The notes: generated by a model not told the origin, from the letters alone. A stretch of DNA of 64,000 nucleotides from Calliopum simillimum (GCA_951812925.1 OX638368.1:156846492-156910491), one strand, 5' to 3'. Positions 21,959 to 32,532 are shown, numbered from the stretch's first letter. Translations and numbers: made by a program.

Positions 21959-23070
21959 TCGTTAGCTTAATATGGAAAAGGCGTATCTCAAATTTTTTCG
22001 AAATTGACTTTTTTGCATATTCTGGTTGGCCACTCTCTAATACACCTCCCTACAAAAGTTAGGCATGATAATTTCAAAAATAGCCAAGTTATACTCAATT
22101 TTAAAAAAGCCCTAACACATAACAAAAAAAATTCTTGAAAGAAAAAAGCCCTACCTCACAATATGTAGCATTTAAATAGTGTTAAAATCACTCAGAACTA
22201 TTCTGTTAATTAAGCTGAAAACTTGGCAGCGAGTGTATCTAAAATATGAGAAGTTTTCTATGCTATACACGGAGGATCTTGAAGGTCATCCGAAGGTTTT
22301 CTGGTCAGAACGAAGAACATCTGGGTATACTAGAGGAAAAACATTTACGCTAGACTATCAATGAACCTTATTTGATAGTTTTCTAAGATACCCGAAGGCC
22401 ACCCGAAGGCTTCCAAATCAAAACAAAGAATTCCTAGGTATACTAGAAGGAAAGCATCTATGGCGGACTAGCAAAAAGCCTTAATTAATAGTTTTTTAAG
22501 GCATCCGAAGGTTCCCGAAAGTCACCCGAAGGCTTCATAGTCAATACGAAGAATATCAAGATATACTGATGGGAAAACATTAATAGCATCTACGAGTTTA
22601 GTTGCTGTGGGTACTTTATTATCAAAAACTTTACTTGATGAACACTTTAATGTTTTAAATTGTTGTTAGCTGCTGATTGTCACCACTTTTATGATAATCT
22701 TCCATATAAAATATAAACATTTTCGTTCAAATTTTTGTCCAATCCAATTAACTTTCTTTGTAAAGGTTTTCCTTTTCATTTTATATTGAATAACTTTAAT
22801 TTTAGTCATAATTTTTGATTTATTGTAAATAGCCCTAACTCACTTTTTTTAAAAAAAAATTTAGAATGAAAAGACCTAACACACAAAACTACCCAAAAAA
22901 CAAAGAAAATAAAAAAAAAAATCCTAGAATGAAAATTGTTGATAATTTTTGTTGTAAATTGCATTTAAAGTTTTTTTAAATGTTGGGCGCATCAAATTTT
23001 ATTCAGTTTTTTCCTTCTCCTGTAAAGTATTGAAAATGTGAGTTACGCCTTTTCCATATTAAGCTAACGA
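21959..23070. mobile_element. TA-flanked element nested in the hAT relic
   Basis: The left end TCGTTAGCTTAATATGGAAA and the reversed right end are identical over at least 27 bases, continuing AGGCGTA, flanked by TA on both sides (21957-21958, 23071-23072). The element is 1112 bp with no recognised transposase. It contains three tandem units at 22270-22585 and AAAAAGCCCTAACACA motifs near both sides (22110, 22835). It clearly landed in the hAT element, since the hAT ends and transposase tail lie outside it. Confidence 0.8.
22270..22585. repeat. Three tandem units of about 120 bp
   Basis: Units near 22275, 22395 and 22515 share AAGGTCACCCGAAGGCTT, CGAAGAAT and GGTATACTAGAAGGAAA-type blocks. 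They diverge by substitutions and small indels. Confidence 0.7.
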
Positions 23071-23214
23071 TATATATATTTATAAATTTTATATATTTTA
23101 TAAATATTGAAATTTTTGTAAACATGTACTATAATGTAATTTTATATATTTTAAAATAAGGTTTTCTTAACATTTACATCTACATCTCTGACAAAGTATT
23201 ATTTAAAGTTTCAT

Positions 23215-23430
23215 CTACATCAGCATTGTACAATACATGTCGGTGGTGCAAAACTTTTTAAGTATACTTTTCGAAGCCTCGAATGATATCTCGTTCGATA
23301 AATTATCTTTAACCCGGAGAATAGTTTCCGCAGTCTCTACCGCTCATAGATTCCTTAGTTTACTTTTTATGATATTCATTATAGAAAACAATCTTTCTAC
23401 ACTGGCATAAATCCCATAAAAGTATCCACC
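23215..23430 (-). pseudogene. hAT transposase C-terminal dimerisation domain fragment
   Basis: Minus-strand translation gives YFYGIYASVERLFSIMNIIK, then SKLRN, a TGA in place of a codon, then AVETAETILRVKDNL and ISFEASKSILKKF, ending at a TAG at 23215-23217. The S-VER-FSIMNIIK-LRNR pattern is the conserved dimerisation (hATC) region of hAT transposases. Only about 70 residues remain, with one nonsense change, so the gene is dead. Its position just inside the right terminal repeat, reading away from it, supports both the hAT assignment and the element boundaries. Confidence 0.78.
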
Positions 23431-23564
23431 AGATTTCCCCTAGACCTTTTTAAAATCCCCTGAACAAATACCCTATATAATGTAACACCTAGATTGCCCC
23501 CTAGACCTTTTAAAATCTCTTAAATCTAGGGGAAATCCCCTAAACTGGCAACACTGAACTAAGC

Positions 23565-24014
23565 TTCCATAAAAATTTTTTGAGCTGTTTTCGATAATTA
23601 TTGCACCAAAATTTTCAATGGTTAAAAAAATGGGCGTGGCACTTCTTTAATGCCATCTACTTTTCGTTTATAACAAGGTATTGATATGCAGTGCCCACCT
23701 ACCTAATTTCATGAAAATAAGTTGCATCATTTTCGAGAAATAACATTTAACTTATTTTACTTCTATGGGAGATTTCACGCCCACCGGCGATATTTCGCTC
23801 ACTTTCAGTTCAGAGGTGCCTAATAGCACGTAGACTCCCTCCAGTTAACTTAAGAAACATTGCTTTAGTTGTTTTCTTTTTATTGCGGATAATATTTTTG
23901 TGGGTGGTGCCACGCTCTTCAACGAGTTTTTCCAATATAAAGGACTATGGCATATTAATCCTTGTTTCATCTATTAAATTTTCATCAAAATTGTCGAAGT
24001 CGTTTTCGAATAGC
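23565..24014. repeat. Right part of the degenerate tandem repeat with GGGCGTGGCAC units
   Basis: GGGCGTGGCAC near 23631, a TTCACGCCCACCGGCGATATTTCGC-like block near 23772 and GGTGGTGCCACGCTCTTCAACGAG near 23915 continue the repeat that starts left of the hAT insertion. No terminal structure was recognised. Confidence 0.5.
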
Positions 24015-24016
24015 TA

Positions 24017-24175
24017 GGGGCTGTCCATAAACTCCGTGACGCTAAAATTCGCCATATTAGACCCCCCCCTCTATGTGATGGTAGCTTCATATAAAAAAAA
24101 AACACCAAACGTGACGCTTGCTCGAACCCCCCCCCCCCCCCCCTAGGAGCGTCACGGAGCTTATGGACAGCCCCC
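24017..24175. mobile_element. 159-bp MITE with GGGGCTGTCCATAA ends
   Basis: The left end GGGGCTGTCCATAAACTCCG and the reversed right end GGGGGCTGTCCATAAGCTCC form about 30 bp of near-perfect inverted repeat, continuing GTGACGCT, flanked by TA (24015-24016, 24176-24177). The interior has C-rich tracts, one of about 18 consecutive C (about 24127-24143). Similar GGGGCTGTCCATAA-ended elements are, from memory, widespread in insects; the superfamily is not assigned here. Confidence 0.75.
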
Positions 24176-24177
24176 TA

Positions 24178-25733
24178 TAACTTTTCAAAGACTCGTAGAT
24201 CTAAGTACTAAAGCTAATTTGGAAGCAAAAAAGTACCACTAAAATCCCTGCAGATAGTTTAGAAACAGTTGTGAATAATAGACGATGCTGAATTGCTGAA
24301 TCCAAAATAAATAAAAGAGATAGAAAATAAGAAATAGAGATAGGCAAATCTATAAATTTGATACAAAATTTTTTCACAACCGAAACTGTTAATGAGCTAA
24401 CGTTTTTGTAATGCAAAATGGGTAAAATATATTTTATGAAGTGTTTCCTTTGTTATGCAAAAAAGAGTTGAAAAGTAATGCGTAAGGGATCAATTGCCAC
24501 TACCTAGGACATCACCATTGAAAAGTGGCTTGTTGATTCCATATAAAGGCGATAAAACTGGAACGAGTTCTGTTTCTACAGTAAATGTGACACACATACA
24601 ATTTTGAATAAAATGACACCTCGATCACTGGAAAATCCCAAAATTTTAATGGGTTATAGCATTTTGAAATCGTAAAATGAAAAACTAAAGTTTGTACATT
24701 TTTTAAGTGGTTTGTTTTTGGACAATACTAATGAATATATTTGCAATATTTACTTGGCAGTTCATGGTTGTACAATGTACATTAAGTTTTTATACATTTG
24801 TATGTTTTTTTCTTTTAAGTATATGTTGGTACATATGTATTTGCATAACATATTTTTTACTTTTTAATTCTTTTGTTGAGCTGATTCTTTATGCTTTCAT
24901 ACTTTCGAAGGTAATGTTGAACCTTTTTATTCAAATAAGCTTTTGCATTTTCTAATACTAAGCCTTTTTAGGTAACTTTTGAGTTGGACCACCTAATGCG
25001 CTCGGATGACTTTACATTTTGTTAACTTGTTTTTAACCTAATACATTAAACATTTTAATAAGTTTTTTTTCCCACACATAAAATGTACATATATGCTGTA
25101 AGCAGATACATACATGCAGAAGAAAAAGTTTAAGTTAAGTTTATGTAGATTTATAGTTTTTCCATTGAGAAAAGTATTTCCATTGAAATATGATTTGTTT
25201 TTATAAAACTCTTTCTCAAAGGAATACCTCTTGATTTAATATTTGTAAATGATTTGGGGCCGCTTAGAAATATTAAATCCTTTTAAAACTTGTGGTTAAA
25301 GATTTTGCGGTAAGGAGTTTTGATATTCGTAATGAATTTGGATTAATAGTCGGAGTCCTATGATCGCAAAATGAAAAAAGTTACTTTTCTTTGTCGATTG
25401 AAAACCTACTTTATCGCTTCACTGGAGCTACTGAACTATAATGTTAGAGATACCTTTATTTTGAAAGTTAAACATGCAACGACTATCGCCCGTTGATATC
25501 TGTCAAATTGAATTTTGGTATGGTGAAAAAGCCAATCTACTTGGATATGCAATGAATATTCCATGGGTATATGTATTTTCTTGTGAATGTGCATAGGGCG
25601 TGCTTGGAACTGCAGTTTGAAAACCTTCCTCAATTTTAATCTTCTTAAACCTAAATTTTAAAATGTCTGGGTTTTTTGAAGATATAAAATTTACTCATTA
25701 AATTTATTAACTATTAAATGTTTTTCCAACTTG
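24178..25733. other. Mostly unassigned, includes a partial copy of the 2070-2445 MITE
   Basis: Apart from 24593-24680 nothing is recognised. The 71- and 82-codon frames here are hydrophobic AT-rich chance frames. Confidence 0.4.
24593..24680 (-). mobile_element. Partial reversed copy (C) of the 2070-2445 MITE family
   Basis: Reversed, it reads TTTTCCAGTGATCGAGGTGT and then CATTTTATTCAAAATTGTAT, matching the block at about 2340-2380. The ends of the family are missing. Confidence 0.5.
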
Positions 25734-25735
25734 TA

Positions 25736-26931
25736 TGGGAAGGGTACCGCCAGTGGGCAGGGTCCGGGTGTGGGCACCCCCCCCCCCCTCCCCGTAACTT
25801 TTGACAGAAAACAAATGCGGCTGTTCTGACAAATGTTAGGCGCGTGTAATGACAGAATGAAGTTTTTGTGTATTTACCGGAGCAAACTGACGCATTTGTT
25901 TGATGCTGAGAAGAAAATAATTTTTGAATGAGTAAAAGTCAATACAAAAGTTTTTTTCAATAATTTTCCAAGTGCGATAAATCGAATTGAATCAATCGAA
26001 AAGCTGAGTGCAATTTATATTTATGTAGTAAATTTATTGTATTTTGTGATTCAAGACCGAATGCAACCAAAATGTTCACATAACACAATTTGCAAATTTG
26101 TTTTTAAAGTGACTGTCAAAGTCAAGTATGGGCCCCGAAGTGGTCCGGGTTTGGGCACCCCTCTTTTTTTATTTAAAGCGTGTGTTTTACTGAAATATCA
26201 TAGTGGATGCCAACGTTACTAATCTTAATGGTATTCTTATGCCATTTTTCGCTTTTTAGTGGAAAGGAAAGAACCAATAGGCTCTTTAAGGATATCGTAA
26301 AAAAAGTTATTTTAATTAAGTATGGGTGTTAAGGTGCAAAAAATCTCGGAATTGCGTTTCCAGCCAATTAGACCGAGGAGCAGATGGCGGGCATGAATTG
26401 GTCATGGATCATGCTTGTTAAAAGAGCAATGTCAACAAGGGCCAGAGATCGCTTCACCTAGCTAGCTTAATTTTCGAAAAAAATTGATCTGTCACCAGCC
26501 GAAGATAATCAAGTCTGGTTTCGGGGCAACAGGCGTGATGCCATTCTATCCAGACGTTTTCAGTGACGCTGATTTTGTTAAAGCCGTTGAGCAGAATTTT
26601 TTTTAAATTTTTGTGAGTCAATGTCTCCGAAATAAGTTAATTTAGCTTTCTTCTCCATTTGATTGCTTTTAATTTCATATTTTCCCATTTTTAGTCGATT
26701 TTCTAAGGGTGCCCACAACCGGACCCACATTTTTTTTTTTTTTCAAAAATTATCACTTCACTATTATTTTGATATAATTTTTCCAACTGATGAAATCAAT
26801 TTACTTTCTTCACCAATAGTTAGCTAAGGTCTTTAGCTTTCCACTGATACTTATATGTCAGCATAATATACATTTGGTCAAAAGTTATGAGTCGAAAACA
26901 AAACGGTGCCCACAACCGGTACCCTTCCCCT
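25736..26931. mobile_element. TA-flanked pogo-like element, internally deleted
   Basis: The left end TGGGAAGGGTACCGCCAGTG and the reversed right end GGGGAAGGGTACCGGTTGTG align over about 27 bp, flanked by TA (25734-25735, 26932-26933). GTGGGCACC-type motifs are repeated subterminally (25742-25790, 26135-26160, 26706-26730). Inside is a short transposase tail (26505-26606). TA duplication plus that tail supports a pogo/Tigger-type origin. At 1.2 kb it lacks most of a transposase. Confidence 0.72.
26505..26606 (+). pseudogene. pogo/Tigger-like transposase C-terminal fragment
   Basis: Translation gives IIKSGFGATGVMPFYPDVFS, then DADFVKAVEQNFF and a TAA stop. A -GFRATGIFPF-P-VF-D-DF pattern is characteristic of the segment following the DDE domain in pogo/Tigger and jerky-type (CENP-B related) transposases, as I remember it. 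Only about 33 residues are present. A possible upstream relic at about 26384-26461 (NWSWIMLVKRAMSTRARDRF) resembles the HTH-domain region with W and R-rich spacing, but this is weak. No catalytic aspartates remain. Confidence 0.55.
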
Positions 26932-26933
26932 AC

Positions 26934-28141
26934 CTGAAAAAAAAACTTCGTATTGTGAATTAAAAGTAGAAGTAAAAAGTAGGGAATTCGGATAATGTCA
27001 GACAACCAAGGAGAGTTATCTGAAATTCCGGAAACTTAACTGTTTTCTTTTCATGAATAACCCCTAATAAAGGACTATGGCTTCCTCTTGGCTAGTCAAT
27101 TAAAAATCATATTTCCCAAATGTTTCTGAAAAGGTTACTATTTTTCAAATCAAACAAGTCAATCTAGATTTAAACGCAAATTGCTACACAAAATATATAC
27201 ACTCACTTAAATGAAAACTGAAAAGTAAAACTTATTTTTCAATTTTCCAACGCATCAGATGCATACCTATGTCAAATACAAGATGCTATTAAAAATAATG
27301 TACAAGAAAAAAAAAGAGGAAGAAGAACACTCCAACCCTCTGAAAAGATGTTAACAAAACAATAGCAAAAGTGAAACTTTATATGGTAAAAACGCAGCGA
27401 AAAAAACTCTCTTGAAGCTGCGGAAAATTCCATTAAACTTCGCGCAAATAACCGAAGGCGTTCAATCGTAGTTGTTTATGTAATTTGTAACAAAAATAAA
27501 AGTTCCCTCATGGAAAGCCATGGTGGTGTGGTGGAGGAAGACAAAGTAAAGTTGCAGCGATTATTTTTATCATCTGGTTTCTGAGAACAAAATCCATAAT
27601 ATAGAGCAAGTGCAGCAGGCATTGTTTCCTCTAAATTTACTTAATTGTATTTGTTGTGGTTTTGCCTTAGCTCTGTTTAAGTTTCACATGTGGGTGTTTT
27701 TTTTAAATTTTTATATATTATAAAGTTTAACATTAAATCTATTTTCAATTTCAATTGCTTAAATAAATTATTACGCACTTAAGCGCCTTTAAATTTCCCT
27801 TTTTATTCAACGCAAATATCATCGTAATTAGTTTGTGTATTTTCATATTATTCATGTATGCCCTCGAGGAAGCATTTTGCATGTACTCGTATGGTTTGTG
27901 AAACTTTTCCCTTTGCTACAAATTTTGCTAACAGAATTTTCTCTGAACTCTGAACAAGCGAAACATGACTTAATTGTACAAAATTAGAAAAAATAAATAA
28001 AAAGTTATAAAGTTTTCGCCAATTTGGCAGTAAAAAATTTTGATAAAAACGAGTATGAGTATTCTACGTTATATTTCGTATATATTTTTTCCAAAATTTC
28101 AATTAAAATCCCAATGAAGAAAATCAATGCATCAATTCATA
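26934..28141. other. Unassigned stretch
   Basis: No gene recognised. The sequence is more complex than the repeats around it and could be host intergenic or intronic DNA, but nothing supports a specific call. Confidence 0.35.
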
Positions 28142-28180
28142 TACAAGGTGTATTGCATAAGGTTACGAAGCTCCCTTTGG

Positions 28181-28550
28181 CGGCCATTTTAGTATGAAAA
28201 AGGTTCTATTAACACACCCTTTTATAATTTTTTTTTTGAAAACTTCATTAAATTTTCTTTAATTTGGTGGTACATTTGTCTTACTTATTTATTAGTTTGA
28301 GGTCAGAAAAAATACTTTTCAAGAACAATCCGTTTGAAGGCTCCAGTAGATAAAGGGCAGCGCGTGTAGCTCGCACATCATATGCAGCGCAACGCAAGCG
28401 AGTAGGCCGTATGTTACATAGAAAAGTATTTTTTTCCGACTTCAACTTAAAAACTTTGTATGACAAATGTACTACCGAATTAAAGAAAATTTCGAAAAAA
28501 GCTATAAAAGGATATGTAAATAGGACCTCCTTCATACTTTAATGGCCAAA
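28181..28550. repeat. Inner inverted repeat within the TA-flanked element
   Basis: Left arm about 28181-28330 (CCATTTTAGTATGAAAAAGG ... GGTGGTACATTTGTC ... AAATACTTTTC) pairs with right arm about 28417-28550 (GAAAAGTATTTTTTTCCGAC ... GACAAATGTACTACC ... CATACTTTAATGG). The spacer 28331-28416 is GC-richer (GGCTCCAGTAGATAAAGGGC). The 84-codon minus frame at 28281-28535 spans the hairpin and is not a gene. Confidence 0.7.
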
Positions 28551-28792
28551 AAAGTCAAAAAATGGGGGAAAAAAATAAAATATTAACTTTTAAGGTCCAG
28601 AACTTTGCAAAACCCTTTGAAACTTTATAAACCATATACATACATTATCTAAAAGCTCTAACAATTAACTAAAACTTTGCCATAAAAATGTTTTCTCTAA
28701 AACGTTAGGATAATTCAAAAAAAATTTTTTTTTTTTTTGAAGCAAGTCAGAAAATCAGTTTTAACCCTATAACTCCTAAGGGGTAAATTTTC

Positions 28793-29213
28793 AAGCTGAC
28801 CTACTGGGCGCAGATTCAACATGCTGCTACTAAAGCAGGTCAAGTGACGGCATCACTATCAAGATTAATGGCAAACATAGGTGGACCAACTGCGAGCAAA
28901 CGAAAGCTTTTGATGGCTACTGTCCAATCAGTCTTGCTATACTGCTGCGAGGTATGGGCAGACTCAGTTAAAAAGAATAACTTTCCTTTGACATTAAAAA
29001 ACGCTGCCGCTAAGCATCATCATTAAATGCCTTATACGGAACCCCTTTGATGCAATGCCAAAAACGGTTTTCCAGGGGGGAGGTCCCGATGAAGAGGAAG
29101 TATTTTTAGTCGGTAGGACGTTTAGGAGAGTCCGACATGACGGGTACCGGTGACGATCGGGCCTAAGAGCAAAAATACTTTTTCACTGCTCATCCGCAAA
29201 AAAAAAAAAAAAA
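28793..29213 (+). pseudogene. R1-clade-like retrotransposon 3' fragment with poly(A)
   Basis: Plus-frame translation from about 28796 gives YWAQIQHAATKAGQVTASLS, then RLMANIGGP and KRKLLMATVQSVLLYCCEVW, ending at a TAA near 29024. The LSRLMANIGGP - KR-LL-V-SVLLYG--W pattern is typical of the region downstream of the RT palm in R1-clade elements. It is followed by about 170 bp of 3'UTR containing AGTATTTTTAGTCGGTAGGA, a motif I associate with R1-like 3' ends, and an A15 run at about 29199-29213. The copy is strongly 5'-truncated, with no RT catalytic motifs or endonuclease. The reading after VWADSVKK becomes unlike the family, suggesting an internal deletion or frameshift. Confidence 0.72.
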
Positions 29214-29246
29214 GAAGCTTCGTAACCTTTTGCAATACACCCTGTA

Positions 29247-30345
29247 TAAAGAAATAGTGGTAAAATTTTCGAATGGCGTAAAAGATATATAATAAATTTT
29301 GAAAACGGACCAAAATCAAATGCTAACATTTTATCGGACCAACATGGACTCATAATTTTAGACGCAAAGTGAGTTTGTTAATAACCAATATCTACTGAAA
29401 ATTTCTCGTGGTTCATTTCTTTTTTTTTTCAAGTAGCTCAATAAAAATAGAGAAATCCAAAAATGTCTTTATAAAATTGTAACAAATAATATAGGCAAAA
29501 GAGGCATATAAGAAGAATCTAATAGTCTTACTCGTTCATTTGCAGTCACCCTAAGAACTCACTTTAGTTTGATAGACATTGAAAGCGAACGCATCTGTTA
29601 CTGTCCGTTAAGTTAATTGAAATTTCAATTAAAAATAAAACTCAAATTCTAATCGACATGAAATGAAATGTGTCAATTTCAACTGCATCCATTTCAGCTA
29701 AATTAAAAAGCTGTAATTTATTTCTCTAATTCACTATATTTCCAAATATCTATATGAATTATTTAATCTAAATATAACTACTTATGAAATTATCTAAGTC
29801 CTTGCAATACTTCCGTTGCGGTTAATTCGTTCATGTATTGTTAAACAAATCAAAAACAAATCGTACATTTGTATTTGGAAGTTTTTGCATACAAGTGTAT
29901 GATATGATGAATCATCTTCTCATTGGTTTAACACACAAATCCTTCATCCATCATTGTATCTGTATCTGCTGTGTTCTCATTTAAGTAAATTGATTTAGTT
30001 TGGTTGAATTATGTTGCAAGCCACCGTTCAATACAAATTTACATCTTTCAATCCGTCCTCAATCAACCTCAAAGTAATGCAATTTTAAGCCAACCATTCT
30101 TAACTTATATCTTGTGTTCATTCTATCACTACTCGAATCAATCACATTCATCAATCTTTGCCTTCGTCGTAGCGTCACTTTGAATGCGCTATGGCACACT
30201 ACTTACTAATATTTTGAAGATGGTAAGTTTCGAGAGATATCTGCCATCAATAGCTTGATATTTCAAAAGTATCGATATCATGGATATCGAAGTATACTTT
30301 GCTAGAAACGGCATCTGGCTCAGCGGCTCTTCCACCATATCATAA
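29247..30345. other. Unassigned stretch
   Basis: Moderately complex AT-rich DNA with no recognised terminal repeats or coding motifs. It may be unique host sequence. Confidence 0.35.
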
Positions 30346-30347
30346 TA

Positions 30348-30970
30348 TAAGGTTGTCAAAAAAGAAAGTTCGGAAAAGTGAAATAACAAATTTTAAAGTA
30401 CGATAATTCCGTATGTACTGGTACGATCTGGCAACTCTTCATTGGTAAAGCTAGTTGACATCTCTGAAAATTATAAACAATTTTTACCCATTGACATTTC
30501 TTCATTAACGTCACTATAATGAGTGCAGATTTGGAAAAAATTCGTTACATTTTTCTATATTTCTTCAAAAAGCACTATACGGCTGCGAAAGCTAACAGAA
30601 AATTTTGTGCACATTATGCAGGAGGTACTTTATCGGATATGATAGTTGGAAAATCGTATGACTGATTCCGCTCTGGAAGTTTTGATGTTACGTAAATATG
30701 GTTAACCATGCACCGAAATTCTTGAAAAGATGGAGCCAGACCGACAAATAAGCAGTAGCGACATAGTCTGTGTGAAAAAATCTTACTGACCAAATTTCTC
30801 TTTTGAATCGCTACCATTTTTTGAACCATTTTTGCTCAGATTGGTCAAAACGAGGTGAGCCTACCGAAACCATCACAAAGCCGGAACTGACGCCAAGAAA
30901 AGTATTGCTTAATATTTGGTGGGATTGCAAATGTCCTGTGTACTACGGAGCTGTGCGGTCCTAAGCTGCT
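30348..30970 (+). mobile_element. Mariner relic (cecropia/mellifera-like), right end lost
   Basis: The left end (TA)TAAGGTTGTCAAAAAAGAAA is close to the start of cecropia/mellifera-group mariner TIRs, which begin TTAGGTTG-CAAA-AAG. A degenerate transposase follows. No matching inverted right end was found after 30970, so the copy is truncated or rearranged. Confidence 0.65.
30519..30965 (+). pseudogene. Mariner transposase pseudogene
   Basis: Starting at ATG 30519 the frame reads MSADLEKIRYIFLYFFKKHY, then TAAKANRKFC, an internal TGA, FRSGSFDV, EILEKMEPDRQISSSDIV and, after frame changes, WSKRGEPTETITKPELTPRK followed by VLLNIWWDCKCPVYYGAV. These correspond to the N-terminal HTH region, the F-R-FRSG-FDV linker, the second HTH and the stretch after the first catalytic aspartate (SW-KRGEP, LTPRKVLL-IWWD) of mariner transposases. 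The second and third catalytic aspartates (HDNARPH, PD-APSDYH) are absent, as is most of the middle. Several stops and shifts show long inactivity. Confidence 0.72.
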
Positions 30971-31973
30971 GAAAATGACTTCGGTCTAAGTTAAACTACT
31001 TTGAAGTTAAAAAACTATAAAATTTCAAAAAACTTTCTTTAAATAAGGACTGTCCCAGAAAAATTTGATACTTTGTTTTTCATCAATAAAAAAATACCCA
31101 AGAAATATTTTTTTTTTTATTTTTTTTTTTTTGTATTAATGAGTAGGTAGTATAACGAATATAAGTAACCTTAGAACTATTTACAAATTTTTTTTTTTTG
31201 TAAAATATTTTTCACTTTATTCATTAGGTCATTTATTAATATTTGTCCAGTTGTTTCGTCGCGGGTACCGTAAGTCCTTAGCTACTTATTTCTGACATCT
31301 TGTAATTTTTTTGCAGCAATATCTCTCAAAAGGTTAAGGCTCTGAGCAGTTAAGTGGATTCGCCTGTTTTGGAACAAAATGTTCATTTTTTGTTCTTGTA
31401 CCAATCTATGGTGGCTTAATAGTAATGCGAGGTGGCTAAATCAGACGAGAATATTGCAGTATCTTCGTGTCCATTAATGGCAAAAACGTTTATAAGACAC
31501 TCGTCAAGATGCCTTCATATAACTTTCGGGCTAGTTTCTAAGCCACCAATTACTTTTCATCTAGTACTTTTTGAACTCTGTAGGCTTTCAGCTTACTTTT
31601 CTTTTTTAATCATTGTATAGTTGATTTCAAGGTGCATGCCTTTAGAGCAATATCTTGTACTAAAGTGTTGGAATTCTGCTTGAAGAGTTGCTTCACTTTT
31701 TACATCAACTGTGCTTCCAAGCCAGGTTTTTTACTTAAGATAATTTTTCGTACTATAAGTGGACCCCCTCTGTAATTCCAAATAACCCTTTGGACAATGC
31801 TTTTTGATGCACCTTTTTTTATCTATAGCTAACTATTTTAATTCCGATTTTTACAGAAAAGTGGACAAAATCAGTTTTCTAACTTTTTATTGATTGCTAG
31901 ACATCTTTTTCATTTGAAGTGTTGTCTGTCACCAATATTTAATATTATTCATGTTACAATATTTGAGGAGTAA
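30971..31973. other. Unassigned AT-rich stretch
   Basis: Poly(A/T) runs near 31112-31135 and 31190-31200. No gene or terminal repeat recognised. Confidence 0.4.
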
Positions 31974-32532
31974 TTTTTCAAAAGGGCGTAAAACCATGTT
32001 AAACAAATTTTCAGTAATGAGAAAAAACTTTTATGGGCTGTTTACAATAACTTATTTTTTTTTTAATGTCTCCAGTGTTATAGCAAGTCGACCAAAGATT
32101 CTAATCCCTTTAACATTTTTGCTGTAACATATTTGTAGTAATTGCAAAGAGTAAAAAACATTTGGAAATAAGCCCTTTTGTTTCAAAATCACTCTTATTT
32201 CACCATTTGGAAGTTTATTCTGATGTCTATAGGCATGGTATGTAAGCACCTATATTGTCTGGGGCATATAAAAAATATTAAAAGTTTTTTTGGCCACTAT
32301 TCGAAATACGCCTTTTTGTATCAAACTTTAAAAATTTCTATGAAATTATATGAAAATAAGCCCTTTTGTTCTGAAATGCGACTTTTGATCACGATTTTAC
32401 CTTGGAAAAATGAATTTTTTGTGAAGAATTTTGAACGAGAGGATGCATTTTAGAATGGTAATGGTGATGGCATTCTTAGGTTTGTTCGAGGTTGGAAGTG
32501 GTTTTACGCACTTTTGAAAAATCACTCCTCAT
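31974..32532. mobile_element. MITE with TGAGGAGTRATTTTTCAAAA ends
   Basis: The left end TGAGGAGTAATTTTTCAAAA and the reversed right end TGAGGAGTGATTTTTCAAAA continue G(G/T)GCGTAAAACCA, about 33 bp with two mismatches, around 559 bp. The interior shows AATAAGCCCTTTTGTT twice (32167, 32353). Target duplication is not clear. The 91-codon plus frame inside has no known motif. Confidence 0.7.

Larger units (their letters stand above)
21688..23556. mobile_element. hAT element relic with CAGTGTTGCCAG ends
   Basis: Perfect 12-bp ends CAGTGTTGCCAG / CTGGCAACACTG enclose 1869 bp. The flanking 8-mers TCCTAAGC (21680-21687) and AACTAAGC (23557-23564) share their last six bases, consistent with a worn 8-bp hAT duplication. 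Subterminal TTTCCCCTAAA repeats occur at the left (about 21730, 21768) and TTCCCCTAGACCTTTTT at the right (about 23433, 23490). A transposase tail lies near the right end on the minus strand, as expected for a hAT copy oriented leftward. Most of the interior is occupied by a separate nested element (21959-23070). Confidence 0.82.
28144..29244. mobile_element. TA-flanked element with 31-bp ends, containing nested repeats
   Basis: The left end CAAGGTGTATTGCATAAGGT and the reversed right end CAGGGTGTATTGCAAAAGGT continue TACGAAGCT and differ at two positions over about 30; both flanks are TA (28142-28143, 29245-29246). The element is 1101 bp. It holds an inner inverted repeat (28181-28550) and an R1-like retrotransposon tail whose poly(A) abuts the right TIR. 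No transposase of its own is seen. The TA duplication fits Tc1/mariner-type insertion. Confidence 0.78.
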
